Assembly: GCA_905182305.1 (NCBI GenBank)
Contig: CAJJBB010000003.1
Coordinates: forward strand, 62,001-126,000
Direction: 5' to 3'
DNA length: 64,000 bases
From: Flavobacteria bacterium MS024-2A
GTDB taxonomy: Bacteria; Bacteroidota; Bacteroidia; Flavobacteriales; Flavobacteriaceae
Below the pieces are notes generated by a model. It did not search any database and was not told where the DNA came from. It was given only the letters and a program-made list of their open reading frames with translations. The translations under genes were made by a program, and so were the position numbers. Shown in pieces: positions 26,925-35,859 of the stretch (its first letter is position 1; each line of letters starts with the position of its first letter).

Positions 26925-27946
26925 GTTAGTTTTTTTGAAAGCTTTTGAAAACTCTTTTCAGGACTTTTATTTAAAAAAAGAATCCCATAAACAGTATCAA
27001 TTATAGGACTATTATTTCCAATAGAGATATTTAACTTATAAACAGGTTCTGTTGCATGATAACCTTCTGCCACCATATTCATTTCCATTTGAGCTCCTTT
27101 TACAGTATAACCTCTGCCAATCATACTTCCAAAACGACGGTTTCTACTAAACAAAGAATAGGCGGTAACCAATAAGTCACCTAAATAAGCAGATTGATTA
27201 ATGTTCCGCTTTGAATTACTTACTTTTTTAACAAAGCGATTCATTTCCCGTATAGAATTACTTAATAATACACTTTGAAAATTATCGCCATAATTAAGAC
27301 CATGAGCAATCCCAGCGGCCAATGCATAAATATTTTTTAAGGTAGCGGCATATTCAATTCCTAAAACATCTTGTGACACCTTAACTTGAAGATACTTAGT
27401 ATTAGTCATTGATTTGAGAAGAAGTGCATTTGTTTCATTCTTTGAAGCAAGCGTTAAGTATGAAAGCCGCTCTAATGCTATTTCTTCTGCATGCGAGGGC
27501 CCACCTATAACAATAAAGTTATCCCAAGGTAAATCGTAATGCTGGTGTAAATGTTCACCTGTTATAAGTTGGCTTTCAGGAAGTATTCCTTTTACACCTG
27601 ATACAATTATTTTATTCTTTATGGGTTGAGTAAGAAGTTTTAATTCATCTCCTAAATAAGCAGAGGGAATTGCTATCACTAACCATTCTGACCTTAAAAC
27701 TACTTCATTAATATTGCTACTAACAGTAATTCTTTTTTGTCTAAATTTTACCGTTGTTAAATAATTAGGATTCTTTGACGTGGTTTTTATTTTTTGTGCT
27801 TGTTCAGGGTCCCGCACATACCAATGGACGTGCATTTTGCTGTCTGTCAATATTTTAACTAGAGCTGTGGCCCAGCTACCACTTCCTAAAACACCTATAG
27901 GTATTTTAGGAGCTATCTTTTTGCCAAGAGTTTCAAGTATTTTCAA
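26921..27946 (-). CDS. gpsA: Glycerol-3-phosphate dehydrogenase [NAD(P)+]
   Basis: This 341-residue protein has the Rossmann motif GVLGSGSWATAL at about 18-29, the IGGPSHAEEI loop near residue 147 and the catalytic lysine region YAATLKNIYALAAGIAHG. It makes sn-glycerol 3-phosphate from dihydroxyacetone phosphate for phospholipid synthesis. Its stop overlaps the pheS stop by 4 bp. A 19-bp gap separates its start from the upstream small membrane protein, so they may be co-transcribed. Confidence 0.93.
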   Translation of the reverse strand: MKILETLGKKIAPKIPIGVLGSGSWATALVKILTDSKMHVHWYVRDPEQAQKIKTTSKNPNYLTTVKFRQKRITVSSNINEVVLRSEWLVIAIPSAYLGDELKLLTQPIKNKIIVSGVKGILPESQLITGEHLHQHYDLPWDNFIVIGGPSHAEEIALERLSYLTLASKNETNALLLKSMTNTKYLQVKVSQDVLGIEYAATLKNIYALAAGIAHGLNYGDNFQSVLLSNSIREMNRFVKKVSNSKRNINQSAYLGDLLVTAYSLFSRNRRFGSMIGRGYTVKGAQMEMNMVAEGYHATEPVYKLNISIGNNSPIIDTVYGILFLNKSPEKSFQKLSKKLT

Positions 27947-27965
27947 ATTTGGAGAATTCTAAATT

Positions 27966-28400
27966 TTATAACCAAGTGCTCCAAGGTATTCCGCTTAAAA
28001 GGAGAAGTAAACCTAAGCTGTAAAAAAGAATAATTCGCAAAAACTTTTTGGATGATTCAGATTGTCTTTTATGCATAGACCAGCCCATAGTGATTAAAAA
28101 AATTGCTAGAATATTTATTAAGGGGTGTTCAACAAGATATAATCGTGTTTGGGTATCTTTCATTACACCGATACCTATTTCAGACCACTGGTCAAACCAT
28201 GGAGACACAAAGTACAGAATCAGGCCAATAAGTAATTGTATGTGAGAAAATATAAGCCCAAAAAGACTTATTCTCAAGTCTTTTGTGCTAAATTCTTTAC
28301 CCGTATAACGGCCAATAAATGCATTGAAAATTGCAGCGACTAAAATTAAAAGGACAAAAAAAGCCCAGTAGGAGTGAACAGTCTTAAAATATATGTACAT
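27966..28400 (-). CDS. Small four-helix membrane protein
   Basis: This 144-residue protein has four predicted transmembrane helices (about 10-28, 45-65, 88-106 and 121-139). Histidines in or next to several helices (HSYWAFF, FSHIQLLIG, VEHPLIN) resemble a short cytochrome-b-like bundle, and similar flavobacterial proteins are sometimes named cytochrome b. Haem binding is only a possibility. Its role is unknown. It lies 19 bp before gpsA. Confidence 0.75.
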   Translation of the reverse strand: MYIYFKTVHSYWAFFVLLILVAAIFNAFIGRYTGKEFSTKDLRISLFGLIFSHIQLLIGLILYFVSPWFDQWSEIGIGVMKDTQTRLYLVEHPLINILAIFLITMGWSMHKRQSESSKKFLRIILFYSLGLLLLLSGIPWSTWL

Positions 28401-28528
28401 GATATAAATTTACACAAAAATACTCGGTTTTAGTTAACAGAGTGAAGAGCAAATTTTTTGATTAAACATTTTGTCTTTCCATTTTTTTTGAGGCAAAAAA
28501 ACTTACATTTAATAAAATTAACAATTAA

Positions 28529-29554
28529 ATGAAAAAAATATCACTTCTTTTACTACTAGCCACATTAGGTTGTAAGCAACAGATATTGATAGAGGAATCA
28601 CTTTCTCCTACTTTTGGTATCGTTATCCATGGTGGTGCAGGAACCATCTTAAAAGAAAACATGACACCAACAAAAGAAGCCGCTTATAGGAAGGTGCTGA
28701 CCGAAGCAATTAAGGTTGGTCACACCATATTACAAAATGGCGGATCCAGCCAAGAAGCTGTCGAGAAAACAATCCATGTAATGGAAGATTCCACATTGTT
28801 TAATGCAGGAAAAGGTGCAGTACTTAATTCAAATGAAACCATAGAACTAGATGCTTCTTTTATGAATGGTTCAAACTTAGATGCGGGTGCAATATCGGGT
28901 GTTAGTACTATTAAAAACCCTATTTCAGCTGCTATAAAAGTGATGGAAAATTCCCCTCATGTAATGCTTTCAGGAAAGGGAGCTGAAGATTTTGCAGCAA
29001 CTCAAAATTTAGAACTCGTAAAGCCACAATATTTCATAACGGATCGTAGAGTCAAAGCATTAAAACGTGTGAAAGCTCAAGAGGCTTTAAGAAACAAACC
29101 TATTTCTTCTGCAGAAACTTCTTTTTTACAACATCAGCGTTATGGTACTGTTGGTTGTGTTGCTCTCGATCTTGAAGGTAATTTAGCAGCAGGAACCTCT
29201 ACAGGTGGTATGACTAATAAAAAATGGAATCGAATTGGTGATGCCCCCATAATTGGTGCAGGCACTTATGCCAACAATGCAACGTGTGCTATATCTGCAA
29301 CTGGATGGGGTGAGTTTTTTATTCGTTCAGTAGTAGCGCATGATATTTCTGCTTTGATGGAATACAAGGGCTTTTCTATTAAAGAAGCTTCACGAATTGT
29401 TATTCATGAAAAAGTTGGAGGATTAGGAGGTGATGGTGGCGTAGTTGGGATTGACGCCAAAGGAAATGTGGCAATGGAAATGAATACTCCAGGCATGTAC
29501 CGTGCACACATGGATGCAGAAGGAAATCTAAATGTTAAAATCTATAAGAAATAG
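28529..29554 (+). CDS. Isoaspartyl peptidase/L-asparaginase (Ntn-hydrolase), lipoprotein
   Basis: This 341-residue protein has a lipoprotein signal ending at ATLGC (Cys15), then the opening IVIHGGAGTI typical of the family. The precursor cleavage site and nucleophile appear in RYGTVGCVALD, where the Thr becomes the new N-terminus of the beta chain (around residue 205). GGMTNKKWNRIGDAPIIGAG follows. It removes isoaspartyl residues or hydrolyses asparagine, probably in the periplasm. The decayed ABM gene and dinB follow it, the former starting at its stop codon. Confidence 0.9.
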   Translation: MKKISLLLLLATLGCKQQILIEESLSPTFGIVIHGGAGTILKENMTPTKEAAYRKVLTEAIKVGHTILQNGGSSQEAVEKTIHVMEDSTLFNAGKGAVLNSNETIELDASFMNGSNLDAGAISGVSTIKNPISAAIKVMENSPHVMLSGKGAEDFAATQNLELVKPQYFITDRRVKALKRVKAQEALRNKPISSAETSFLQHQRYGTVGCVALDLEGNLAAGTSTGGMTNKKWNRIGDAPIIGAGTYANNATCAISATGWGEFFIRSVVAHDISALMEYKGFSIKEASRIVIHEKVGGLGGDGGVVGIDAKGNVAMEMNTPGMYRAHMDAEGNLNVKIYKK

Positions 29555-29889
29555 TGGAATCTAATTACTATTTGGTCATTTTTTCAAGCACCCTCTCTAA
29601 TATAGAAGATTTAAAATATCTTTAATTTTCAAAAGAAATGCTCGAAAATGTTATCTCTATAAAAGGATTTATAAAGATTGAATCTTATAGAGAAAATTCA
29701 GGAAAAGGAGTAACTATTAGTTATTGGAAATCAATAGCTGCCATTCAAGAATGGAGATAGCATTCGGCACATTTAATAGCACAAAAGTATGGCCGTGAGG
29801 TAGCATATTCTATTTATACCATTAAAAAATGCGAGGTGCAAAGAGAATATAATTTTAAAAGAATAGATGTGAAAGAGAGGAATTCTTAA
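29554..29889 (+). pseudogene. Decayed antibiotic-biosynthesis-monooxygenase (ABM) domain gene
   Basis: From a GTG at 29554, which shares a base with the asparaginase TAG, one frame of 112 codons runs to a TAA at 29887-29889, broken only by TAA at 29623 and TAG at 29758. It reads NYYLVIFSSTLSNIEDLKYL, stop, FSKEMLENVISIKGFIKIES, YRENSGKGVTISYWKSIAAI, QEWR, stop, HSAHLIAQKYGREV. This matches the ABM fold, including a W-R-x-H-x-x-H-x-x-A-Q signature. Both stops sit where a Gln or Glu codon could have been. The TAATG end overlaps the dinB start, so the two were once coupled. Confidence 0.75.
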
Positions 29890-30995
29890 TGTTAACCGAG
29901 GACTCACTAATGTTTGATCAAAAGCGAAAAATAATCCATGTTGATATGGATGCTTTTTTTGCTGCTGTAGAGCAGTTAGATCATCCAGAATGGCAAGGAA
30001 AAGCCCTAGCTGTAGGAGGTGACGGTTCAAGGGGAGTCGTTTCTGCAGCAAGTTATGAGGCACGGAAATTTGGAGTACGAAGCGCAATGAGTAGTGTACT
30101 TGCTAAACGCCTATGCCCTAATTTGATTTTTGCGCCTACTCGATTTGATCGTTATAAGGAAATTTCTCAACAGGTGCGTACGGTGTTTTTAGAATACACA
30201 ACTTTAGTGGAGCCCCTATCTTTAGACGAAGCTTTTTTAGATGTTTCAGATTACCCTTCAGCTACATTAGTAGCAGAGGAAATTAGGGAAAAAATTTTTA
30301 AAAAAACTGGTCTTACAGCTTCTGCAGGAATTTCGATAAATAAATTTTTAGCAAAAATTGCAAGTGATTGGAATAAGCCTAATGGTCAAAAAACAATTCC
30401 ACCAGAGGAAGTTCTTCCATTTTTAGAGAATTTAGATGTTAAAAAATTTCACGGTATTGGTGCTAAGACAAAACTCAAAATGTATGGTTTAGGTATTTAT
30501 ACAGGAGCAGATTTAAGAGCTAAAACAGATATTTTTTTAAATAAATATTTCGGAAAAGCTGGATTGCATTATTTCAAAGTAGTTCGTGGCATTCATAACA
30601 GTGCTGTTAAACCTGATCGAATTCCAAAATCTGTTGGAGCAGAAAGAACATTTACTACTAATCTCAGTAGTGAAGTGTTTTTAGAAGAAAAGATATTTGA
30701 GATTGCTGAGCTTGTTGAAAAAAGAGCAAAAAAAAATAAGGTTGCCGGTAAAACAATCACCTTAAAAATCAAATACAGTGATTTTGTCCAACAAACACGA
30801 AGTAAAACAGGCAGCTTTTATTTGTCTTCAAAGAAATTGATTTTTGAAGAAGCAAAAAAATTACTATATCAAGAAAAATTAATTAATTCAGTTCGTTTAG
30901 TTGGAATTTCTCTTTCAAATCTTAACACAAAAAAAAAAAATCTTCCACTGGTTAAGCTTACTATTAAAAATGAACAGTTGAGTTTGCCTTTTTAA
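29889..30995 (+). CDS. dinB: DNA polymerase IV (Y-family)
   Basis: This 368-residue protein has the Y-family active-site motifs HVDMDAFFAAVEQ (about 17-29) and LSLDEAFLDVSD (about 111-122). A thumb with GIGAKTKLKMYGLG and the little finger with KSVGAERTFTTNL follow. It performs translesion synthesis. The ATG at 29889 overlaps the stop of the decayed ABM gene; an ATG seven codons later (29910) is also possible. It ends in a tail-to-tail 4-bp stop overlap with pyk. Confidence 0.92.
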   Translation: MLTEDSLMFDQKRKIIHVDMDAFFAAVEQLDHPEWQGKALAVGGDGSRGVVSAASYEARKFGVRSAMSSVLAKRLCPNLIFAPTRFDRYKEISQQVRTVFLEYTTLVEPLSLDEAFLDVSDYPSATLVAEEIREKIFKKTGLTASAGISINKFLAKIASDWNKPNGQKTIPPEEVLPFLENLDVKKFHGIGAKTKLKMYGLGIYTGADLRAKTDIFLNKYFGKAGLHYFKVVRGIHNSAVKPDRIPKSVGAERTFTTNLSSEVFLEEKIFEIAELVEKRAKKNKVAGKTITLKIKYSDFVQQTRSKTGSFYLSSKKLIFEEAKKLLYQEKLINSVRLVGISLSNLNTKKKNLPLVKLTIKNEQLSLPF

Positions 30996-32419
30996 ACTAC
31001 AGAAACACGAAGTGTATTTACCATTCCTTTTACTTTTATAGGCATTGATGTTAAGTTGATAAGCATATCTTCTTTTTCAACACATCCCTTCTCTAAAGCA
31101 ATTTTATTGATTTCTTCAATAGTTTTATCAGTACTATTTAAGTTGTCATAATAAAAAGTTTTTACCCCCCACAAAAGGTTTAGTTGGTTTAAAATCTTTT
31201 TATTGGATGTAAATACCAATACATGTGATTGGGGTCTCCATGCTGAAATTTGATAGGCTGTATATCCACTATTTGTGAGTGTACAAATTGCTTTTGCATC
31301 AATATCGTTGGCTAGGTGTGCTGCATGATAACAAATTGATTTAGTAATAAAACGTTTTGTACGAATATTGGGTGCAATTTGAGGAACTTTAATTAAAGAC
31401 GAGCCTTCAACCGCTTTTAATATTCCGGTCATTTTTTTAACGACTTCAACAGGATATTTACCTACTGAAGTTTCTCCAGAAAGCATTACAGCATCTGCTC
31501 CATCCATCACAGAATTTGCAACATCATTTACTTCAGCTCGTGTTGGGGTTAAACTGTCAATCATTGTCTCCATCATTTGTGTTGCAATGATAATTGGTAT
31601 TCGTGCTTGCTTTGCTAAAAGCACTAATTGTTTTTGAATTAATGGTACTTCTTGCGCAGGCACTTCCACTCCAAGATCACCACGAGCAACCATTAGGCCA
31701 TCACAATGTGCAATAATCTTATCAATATTTTCAATGGCCTCCGGCTTTTCAATTTTAGCCACAATGGGAATTTTTTGATCTGTATGTTTTGCCATTAATT
31801 CTTTTAAATCAATAAGGTCTTGGCTAAAACGCACAAACGAAAGCGCAATCCAGTCTACATCTTGTTTAAAAATAAATTTTGCATCTTTTATGTCTTTTTC
31901 AGTCAATGCAGGTAATGAAATTTTTGTATTAGGTAGGTTGACTCCTTTATTTGATTTAAAAGGACCTCCTTGAATTACTTTTGCTTCAACTTTATTGGAT
32001 TTATTGGTTTCAATAACTTCAAAAATCAATTTTCCGTCATCCAATAAAATTCGCTCACCTTTTGAAACGTCGTTTGGAAAATTTTTATAATTCATGAAAG
32101 CTTTTTTTGAATTTCCAACAAAAGGTTCGTCTGTTAAGAAAACCACTTTATCTCCTGGATTTACAAAAACATCATCTTTCATTTTCCCAACACGAAGCTT
32201 TGGTCCTTGAAGGTCAGCCAAGATAGAGGTATTGGTCTCTAGCTTTTTATCAACCTTTCTAATCATTTTAATTCGATCAGAAACGTCTTGGTAATCAGCA
32301 TGTGAAAAGTTAATTCGAAATACATTTACTCCCTCTAAAATCATATTTTCAATGACGTCTTCAGAAGCTGTTGCAGGTCCAAGTGTTGCAACGATTTTTG
32401 TTTTTTTTATGAAACTCAT
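30992..32419 (-). CDS. pyk: Pyruvate kinase
   Basis: This 475-residue protein opens with KTKIVATLGPATASEDVIENM, followed by FRINFSHADYQDV. MVARGDLGVEVPAQEVPLIQK carries the PK signature, and IATQMMETMIDSLTPTRAEVNDVANSV and GADAVMLSGETSVGKYP follow. It converts phosphoenolpyruvate and ADP to pyruvate and ATP. Its start shares one base with the IPExxxVDY gene stop (TAATG), placing it last in the acpP-fabF-rnc operon. Confidence 0.95.
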   Translation of the reverse strand: MSFIKKTKIVATLGPATASEDVIENMILEGVNVFRINFSHADYQDVSDRIKMIRKVDKKLETNTSILADLQGPKLRVGKMKDDVFVNPGDKVVFLTDEPFVGNSKKAFMNYKNFPNDVSKGERILLDDGKLIFEVIETNKSNKVEAKVIQGGPFKSNKGVNLPNTKISLPALTEKDIKDAKFIFKQDVDWIALSFVRFSQDLIDLKELMAKHTDQKIPIVAKIEKPEAIENIDKIIAHCDGLMVARGDLGVEVPAQEVPLIQKQLVLLAKQARIPIIIATQMMETMIDSLTPTRAEVNDVANSVMDGADAVMLSGETSVGKYPVEVVKKMTGILKAVEGSSLIKVPQIAPNIRTKRFITKSICYHAAHLANDIDAKAICTLTNSGYTAYQISAWRPQSHVLVFTSNKKILNQLNLLWGVKTFYYDNLNSTDKTIEEINKIALEKGCVEKEDMLINLTSMPIKVKGMVNTLRVSVV

Positions 32420-32895
32420 TAATCAAATATTATGTTTAATTGTTTTTTAATAACTTCAGTATCTACTTGGTATAAGAGAGATATTTTCGACCATTTTTTG
32501 AGATGTGATAAAACAGTTTCAATTGTTTTATGGTCTGAGGATTTAATGAAAAAATCAACTTGTTTGAATTCAGAAAACAAATATACCTCATTTCTGACAG
32601 GAAGGTTAAATAAATTTTTAGAAATTAACTCTTGTTGCTTTAATTCATCGTGGTATTTGTTTGAAAATAAAGAACATTGAAAGTCATACATTTTGTCTTC
32701 CCACTCAAAATGAATAAAATTATTTTTAGCACCTTTGAGGCTGAGGTCATTTTTGTTTCTTTTAAAATTACTATTCATGGTGTTGTTTAAGTAAAATGCT
32801 AATTGATAGCCTTCTAAGGAAGAGTGAATTGCAATTAAGTTAACTTCTTCAAAAGTTTCTTCAAGTTCTAAATTGTATACTTTTTTAGCATTCAT
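32419..32895 (-). CDS. IPExxxVDY-family protein
   Basis: This 158-residue protein of unknown function is named in databases for a conserved IPExxxVDY motif. Here the corresponding segment is LFSEFKQVDFFIK near residue 104, a divergent form. It is usually found between rnc and pyk in Bacteroidota, as it is here. The rnc stop overlaps its start by 4 bp (ATGA), and its own stop overlaps pyk (TAATG). No signal peptide is visible. The fixed operon place hints at a link to RNA or metabolic control, but nothing direct supports that. Confidence 0.82.
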   Translation of the reverse strand: MNAKKVYNLELEETFEEVNLIAIHSSLEGYQLAFYLNNTMNSNFKRNKNDLSLKGAKNNFIHFEWEDKMYDFQCSLFSNKYHDELKQQELISKNLFNLPVRNEVYLFSEFKQVDFFIKSSDHKTIETVLSHLKKWSKISLLYQVDTEVIKKQLNIIFD

Positions 32896-33632
32896 TTTTT
32901 AACTGGAGTACTTATTTTTAATATTGCAGTAGCCAGCTTAGCAGCTTTTTCTTCTGTTTTTTTCTTAGAAATTCCACGTGCTTTCACAACTATTTTTTTA
33001 TCTATTAGTATATTACAATAATAATTAATGTCTGGGTCTAACCCTTCATCTAATTTATTGTTAAACCTAAGTTCTTTCTTTTCTTTTTGCGCCCATTCAA
33101 TTAGAAGACTTTTGTAGCTCAATACTAATGAATCTAAGGATTTTATATTCACGAAAGGATTAATAATATTTTTCATTACATAGTCTTTGGTTTTGATATA
33201 TCCTTTATCAATGAAGTGTGCACCTATCAATGATTCAATTAGATTACCATGTATATCATCGCCAAATTTTTTATTATGAATTGAAAAATCAGCTAGTTGC
33301 AAGAGCTCCATTTTTTTCCCAATATCATTTAGTTGTGCTCGACTTACTATTTTGGCCCGAAGTTTTGTTAATCTTCCTTCTTTTGCTTGAGGATATTGAT
33401 AAAAAAGATATTCTGCAATAATAGAACTTAGCAGTGCATCTCCTAAAAACTCTAACCGTTCAAAGTTAAGCTTGTTACCAGCAGTATCCTTTAAGTTTAA
33501 AGAGCTGTGAGTAAATGCTTGCTTATACAACGTTTTATTCATTGTCTTAATGCCAAGTTTTTTTCGTAAGTGAGTAAAAAAAATCCCGGACGTTTCCATT
33601 CGGGATTTTTTTATGTATTCAAGAATTTTCAC
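32892..33632 (-). CDS. rnc: Ribonuclease III
   Basis: This 246-residue protein has the signature NFERLEFLGDALLSSIIAEYLF (about 59-80) with the acidic catalytic residues, and ends in a double-stranded-RNA-binding domain (KARGISKKKTEEKAAKLA). It starts at a GTG 9 bp after fabF. I chose it because helix-1 residues THLRKKLGIKT, which align with the family, lie upstream of any good alternative ATG. Its first codons hold a perfect 12-bp inverted repeat followed by a T run (33577-33612), which may affect its expression. Confidence 0.9.
   Translation of the reverse strand: MKILEYIKKSRMETSGIFFTHLRKKLGIKTMNKTLYKQAFTHSSLNLKDTAGNKLNFERLEFLGDALLSSIIAEYLFYQYPQAKEGRLTKLRAKIVSRAQLNDIGKKMELLQLADFSIHNKKFGDDIHGNLIESLIGAHFIDKGYIKTKDYVMKNIINPFVNIKSLDSLVLSYKSLLIEWAQKEKKELRFNNKLDEGLDPDINYYCNILIDKKIVVKARGISKKKTEEKAAKLATAILKISTPVKK
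33577..33612 (-). terminator. Terminator-like hairpin inside the 5' end of rnc
   Basis: On the minus strand AAAAAAATCCCG pairs with CGGGATTTTTTT in a perfect 12-bp stem around a 12-base loop, followed by a further T. The innermost five pairs are mostly GC, and the T run suits intrinsic termination. It falls within about codons 7-19 of rnc (reading KKSRMETSGIFF), about 30 bp past the fabF stop. It could terminate acpP-fabF transcripts before rnc, or be a folded RNA that RNase III itself cuts. It could also be a chance effect of the coding sequence. Confidence 0.45.
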
Positions 33633-33641
33633 AACAACAAG

Positions 33642-34892
33642 TTATTGCATTTTTTTGAATAAAACACAAGCGTTATGACCTCCAAACCCAAAGGTGTTTG
33701 ATAATGCAACATCTACATTTCTTTTTTGTGCTTTTCCAAGGGTAAAATTGATCTTTGGATCAATATTTTCATCAACAGTTTGATGATTAATTGTGGGAGG
33801 TATAATACTATGTTTTATAGCCATAATTGAGGCAATTGCTTCAATAGCTCCTGCAGCTCCAAGAAGATGGCCTGTCATCGATTTGGTTGAATTTATATTC
33901 ATTGCATAGGCATGCTCTTTAAATACTTCTATAATCGCATTTGATTCCGCAATATCACCCAAAGGTGTTGAGGTTCCATGCATATTTATGGTATCAACAT
34001 CGGTTGGTTTTAAGTTGGCATCCTTCAAGCAATTTTCCATTACTTTGATAGCGCCTAAACCTTCCGGATGTGGAGCGGTCATATGATGTGCATCTGCGGA
34101 AAGGCCTCCTCCAGCTAATTCAGCATAAATATTAGCATTTCTTGCAATAGCATGCTCATAAGATTCTAAAATTAATGCCCCAGCACCTTCTCCTAACACA
34201 AAACCATCGCGGTTTTTATCAAAAGGACGTGAAGCTGTTTTTGGATCATCATTTCTTTTTGAAAGAGCATGCATTGCATTAAACCCACCTATTCCTGCTT
34301 TTGTTATTCCCGCCTCAGAACCACCAGTAATCATTACGTCTGCATAGCCTAAGCGGATATAGTTTAAGGCATCTATCATTGCATTTGACGCTGATGCACA
34401 GGCTGATACTGTTGCAAAATTAGGCCCTCTAAAACCATATTTTATGGAAATTAGCCCTGGAGCGATATCAGCAATCATCTTAGGAATAAAGAATGGATTA
34501 AAACGAGGGTTTTCGTTTCCAGCTGCAAAGTTTAGCACTTCGTTTTGAAACGTTTCAAGACCACCAATTCCTGCACCCCAAATAACACCTACTCGGTCTT
34601 TATCTGCAGTTTCAATAGGGAATTTTGCGTCTTGAAGTGCTTCATCAACTGCTACCAAAGCATATTGTGCAAAACGATCGTATTTCCTCGCTTCTTTTCT
34701 GTCAAAATGGTCTAATGGATTAAAACCTTTTAACTCACAAGCAAATTTTGTTTTAAAAAGGGTAGGATCAAAATAAGTTATTGGAGCAGCACCACTATTA
34801 CCAGACAGTAAGCCCTCCCAATAAGCTGAAAGAGTATTCCCGATAGGCGTAAGTGCTCCCAATCCGGTAACTACTACACGTCTTAGTTCCAT
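33642..34892 (-). CDS. fabF: Beta-ketoacyl-ACP synthase II
   Basis: This 416-residue thiolase-fold protein has the catalytic cysteine in VSACASASNAM (about Cys163) and the histidines in MHGTSTPLGD and MTGHLLGAAGAIE. It extends acyl chains in type II fatty-acid synthesis. It follows acpP by 9 bp in the same operon, as in most Bacteroidota, and rnc follows by 9 bp. Confidence 0.95.
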   Translation of the reverse strand: MELRRVVVTGLGALTPIGNTLSAYWEGLLSGNSGAAPITYFDPTLFKTKFACELKGFNPLDHFDRKEARKYDRFAQYALVAVDEALQDAKFPIETADKDRVGVIWGAGIGGLETFQNEVLNFAAGNENPRFNPFFIPKMIADIAPGLISIKYGFRGPNFATVSACASASNAMIDALNYIRLGYADVMITGGSEAGITKAGIGGFNAMHALSKRNDDPKTASRPFDKNRDGFVLGEGAGALILESYEHAIARNANIYAELAGGGLSADAHHMTAPHPEGLGAIKVMENCLKDANLKPTDVDTINMHGTSTPLGDIAESNAIIEVFKEHAYAMNINSTKSMTGHLLGAAGAIEAIASIMAIKHSIIPPTINHQTVDENIDPKINFTLGKAQKRNVDVALSNTFGFGGHNACVLFKKMQ

Positions 34893-34901
34893 GGAACTTG
34901 G

Positions 34902-35135
34902 TTAGTCTATTTTTTCTATAAATTGAATTGCTTGCCCAACAGTAGTAATGTTTTCCGCCTGGTCATCTGGTATTTGGATATCAAATTCTTTTTCGAATTC
35001 CATGATTAGCTCTACTGTATCTAAGGAGTCTGCCCCTAAGTCATTTGTGAAGCTTGCATCGGCATTAACTTCATTTTCATCAACCCCTAGTTTATCAACT
35101 ATGATTGCTTTTACTCTCGAGGAAATATCTGACAT
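34902..35135 (-). CDS. acpP: Acyl carrier protein
   Basis: This 77-residue acidic protein has the phosphopantetheine site [16 protein letters not shown] with the modified serine at residue 37. It carries acyl chains for FabF and the rest of fatty-acid synthesis. It is the first gene of the minus-strand operon; its start lies about 150 bp from the divergent purN gene. Confidence 0.96.
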   Translation of the reverse strand: MSDISSRVKAIIVDKLGVDENEVNADASFTNDLGADSLDTVELIMEFEKEFDIQIPDDQAENITTVGQAIQFIEKID

Positions 35136-35288
35136 AATAACTTTTTGTTTAAATTTAAGTTGTGAACAAAAATAATAAATTTAACTGATTACAAATGATT
35201 GCTGTTAAATAATAAGTTTATTTTTGATTCACTTAGAGAAGTAAATCAACTCCTGTATACTACCATTACAGCAATACAAGTAAAATAA

Positions 35289-35858
35289 ATGAGCAAAAAA
35301 ATTATTCTATTAGCCTCAGGGAATGGTTCAAATGTTGAAAATATTTGTCACTTTTTTAAACAAAATTTAGAAGTTCAAATTCTAGAAGTGTATACTAACA
35401 ATCATGATGCAGGTGTTTTAAAGCGAATCAAACCTTTTGGCTTGAAGGGATATATTTTTAATAAAGCAACCTTTAATAACGGAGATGTTCTAAAGGAGAT
35501 TAAAAAACAGCAACCTGATTTAATTGTTTTAGCCGGTTTTCTATGGAAAATAGGAGTAGATTGGATAGATGCTTTTCCTTTAAAAATTATTAATATTCAC
35601 CCAGCACTTTTACCTAAATATGGCGGAAAAGGTATGTATGGTTACCATGTGCATAAAGCTGTTAAAGAAAATAATGAGAAAGAAACAGGCATTACAATTC
35701 ACTATGTCAGTGAAGCTTATGATAAAGGCGCATTTATTTTTCAAAATAAAGTTGCTCTAACAACAACAGACACTATTTGCGATATTGAAGCTAAGGTTAG
35801 TGCTTTAGAACAGGAATATTTTCCAAAAGTTATTAATTCTTTACTCAATAATATATAG
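35289..35858 (+). CDS. purN: Phosphoribosylglycinamide formyltransferase
   Basis: This 189-residue protein has LASGNGSNVENI near the start, the substrate motif INIHPALLPKYGGKGMYG around residues 102-119, and the catalytic Asp region GITIHYVSEAYDKG. It transfers a formyl group from formyl-tetrahydrofolate to GAR in purine synthesis. rnhA follows with a 1-bp gap, and purF lies two genes on. Confidence 0.94.
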   Translation: MSKKIILLASGNGSNVENICHFFKQNLEVQILEVYTNNHDAGVLKRIKPFGLKGYIFNKATFNNGDVLKEIKKQQPDLIVLAGFLWKIGVDWIDAFPLKIINIHPALLPKYGGKGMYGYHVHKAVKENNEKETGITIHYVSEAYDKGAFIFQNKVALTTTDTICDIEAKVSALEQEYFPKVINSLLNNI

Positions 35859-35859
35859 G

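Noticed and set aside
29554-29889. Stop-codon reassignment (TAA/TAG read as Gln) suggested by internal stops in the ABM-like and 25.5-kb frames
   Set aside because: TAA, TAG and TGA all end many intact genes in the same window, and the 25.5-kb remnant also needs two frame changes, so decay is simpler.
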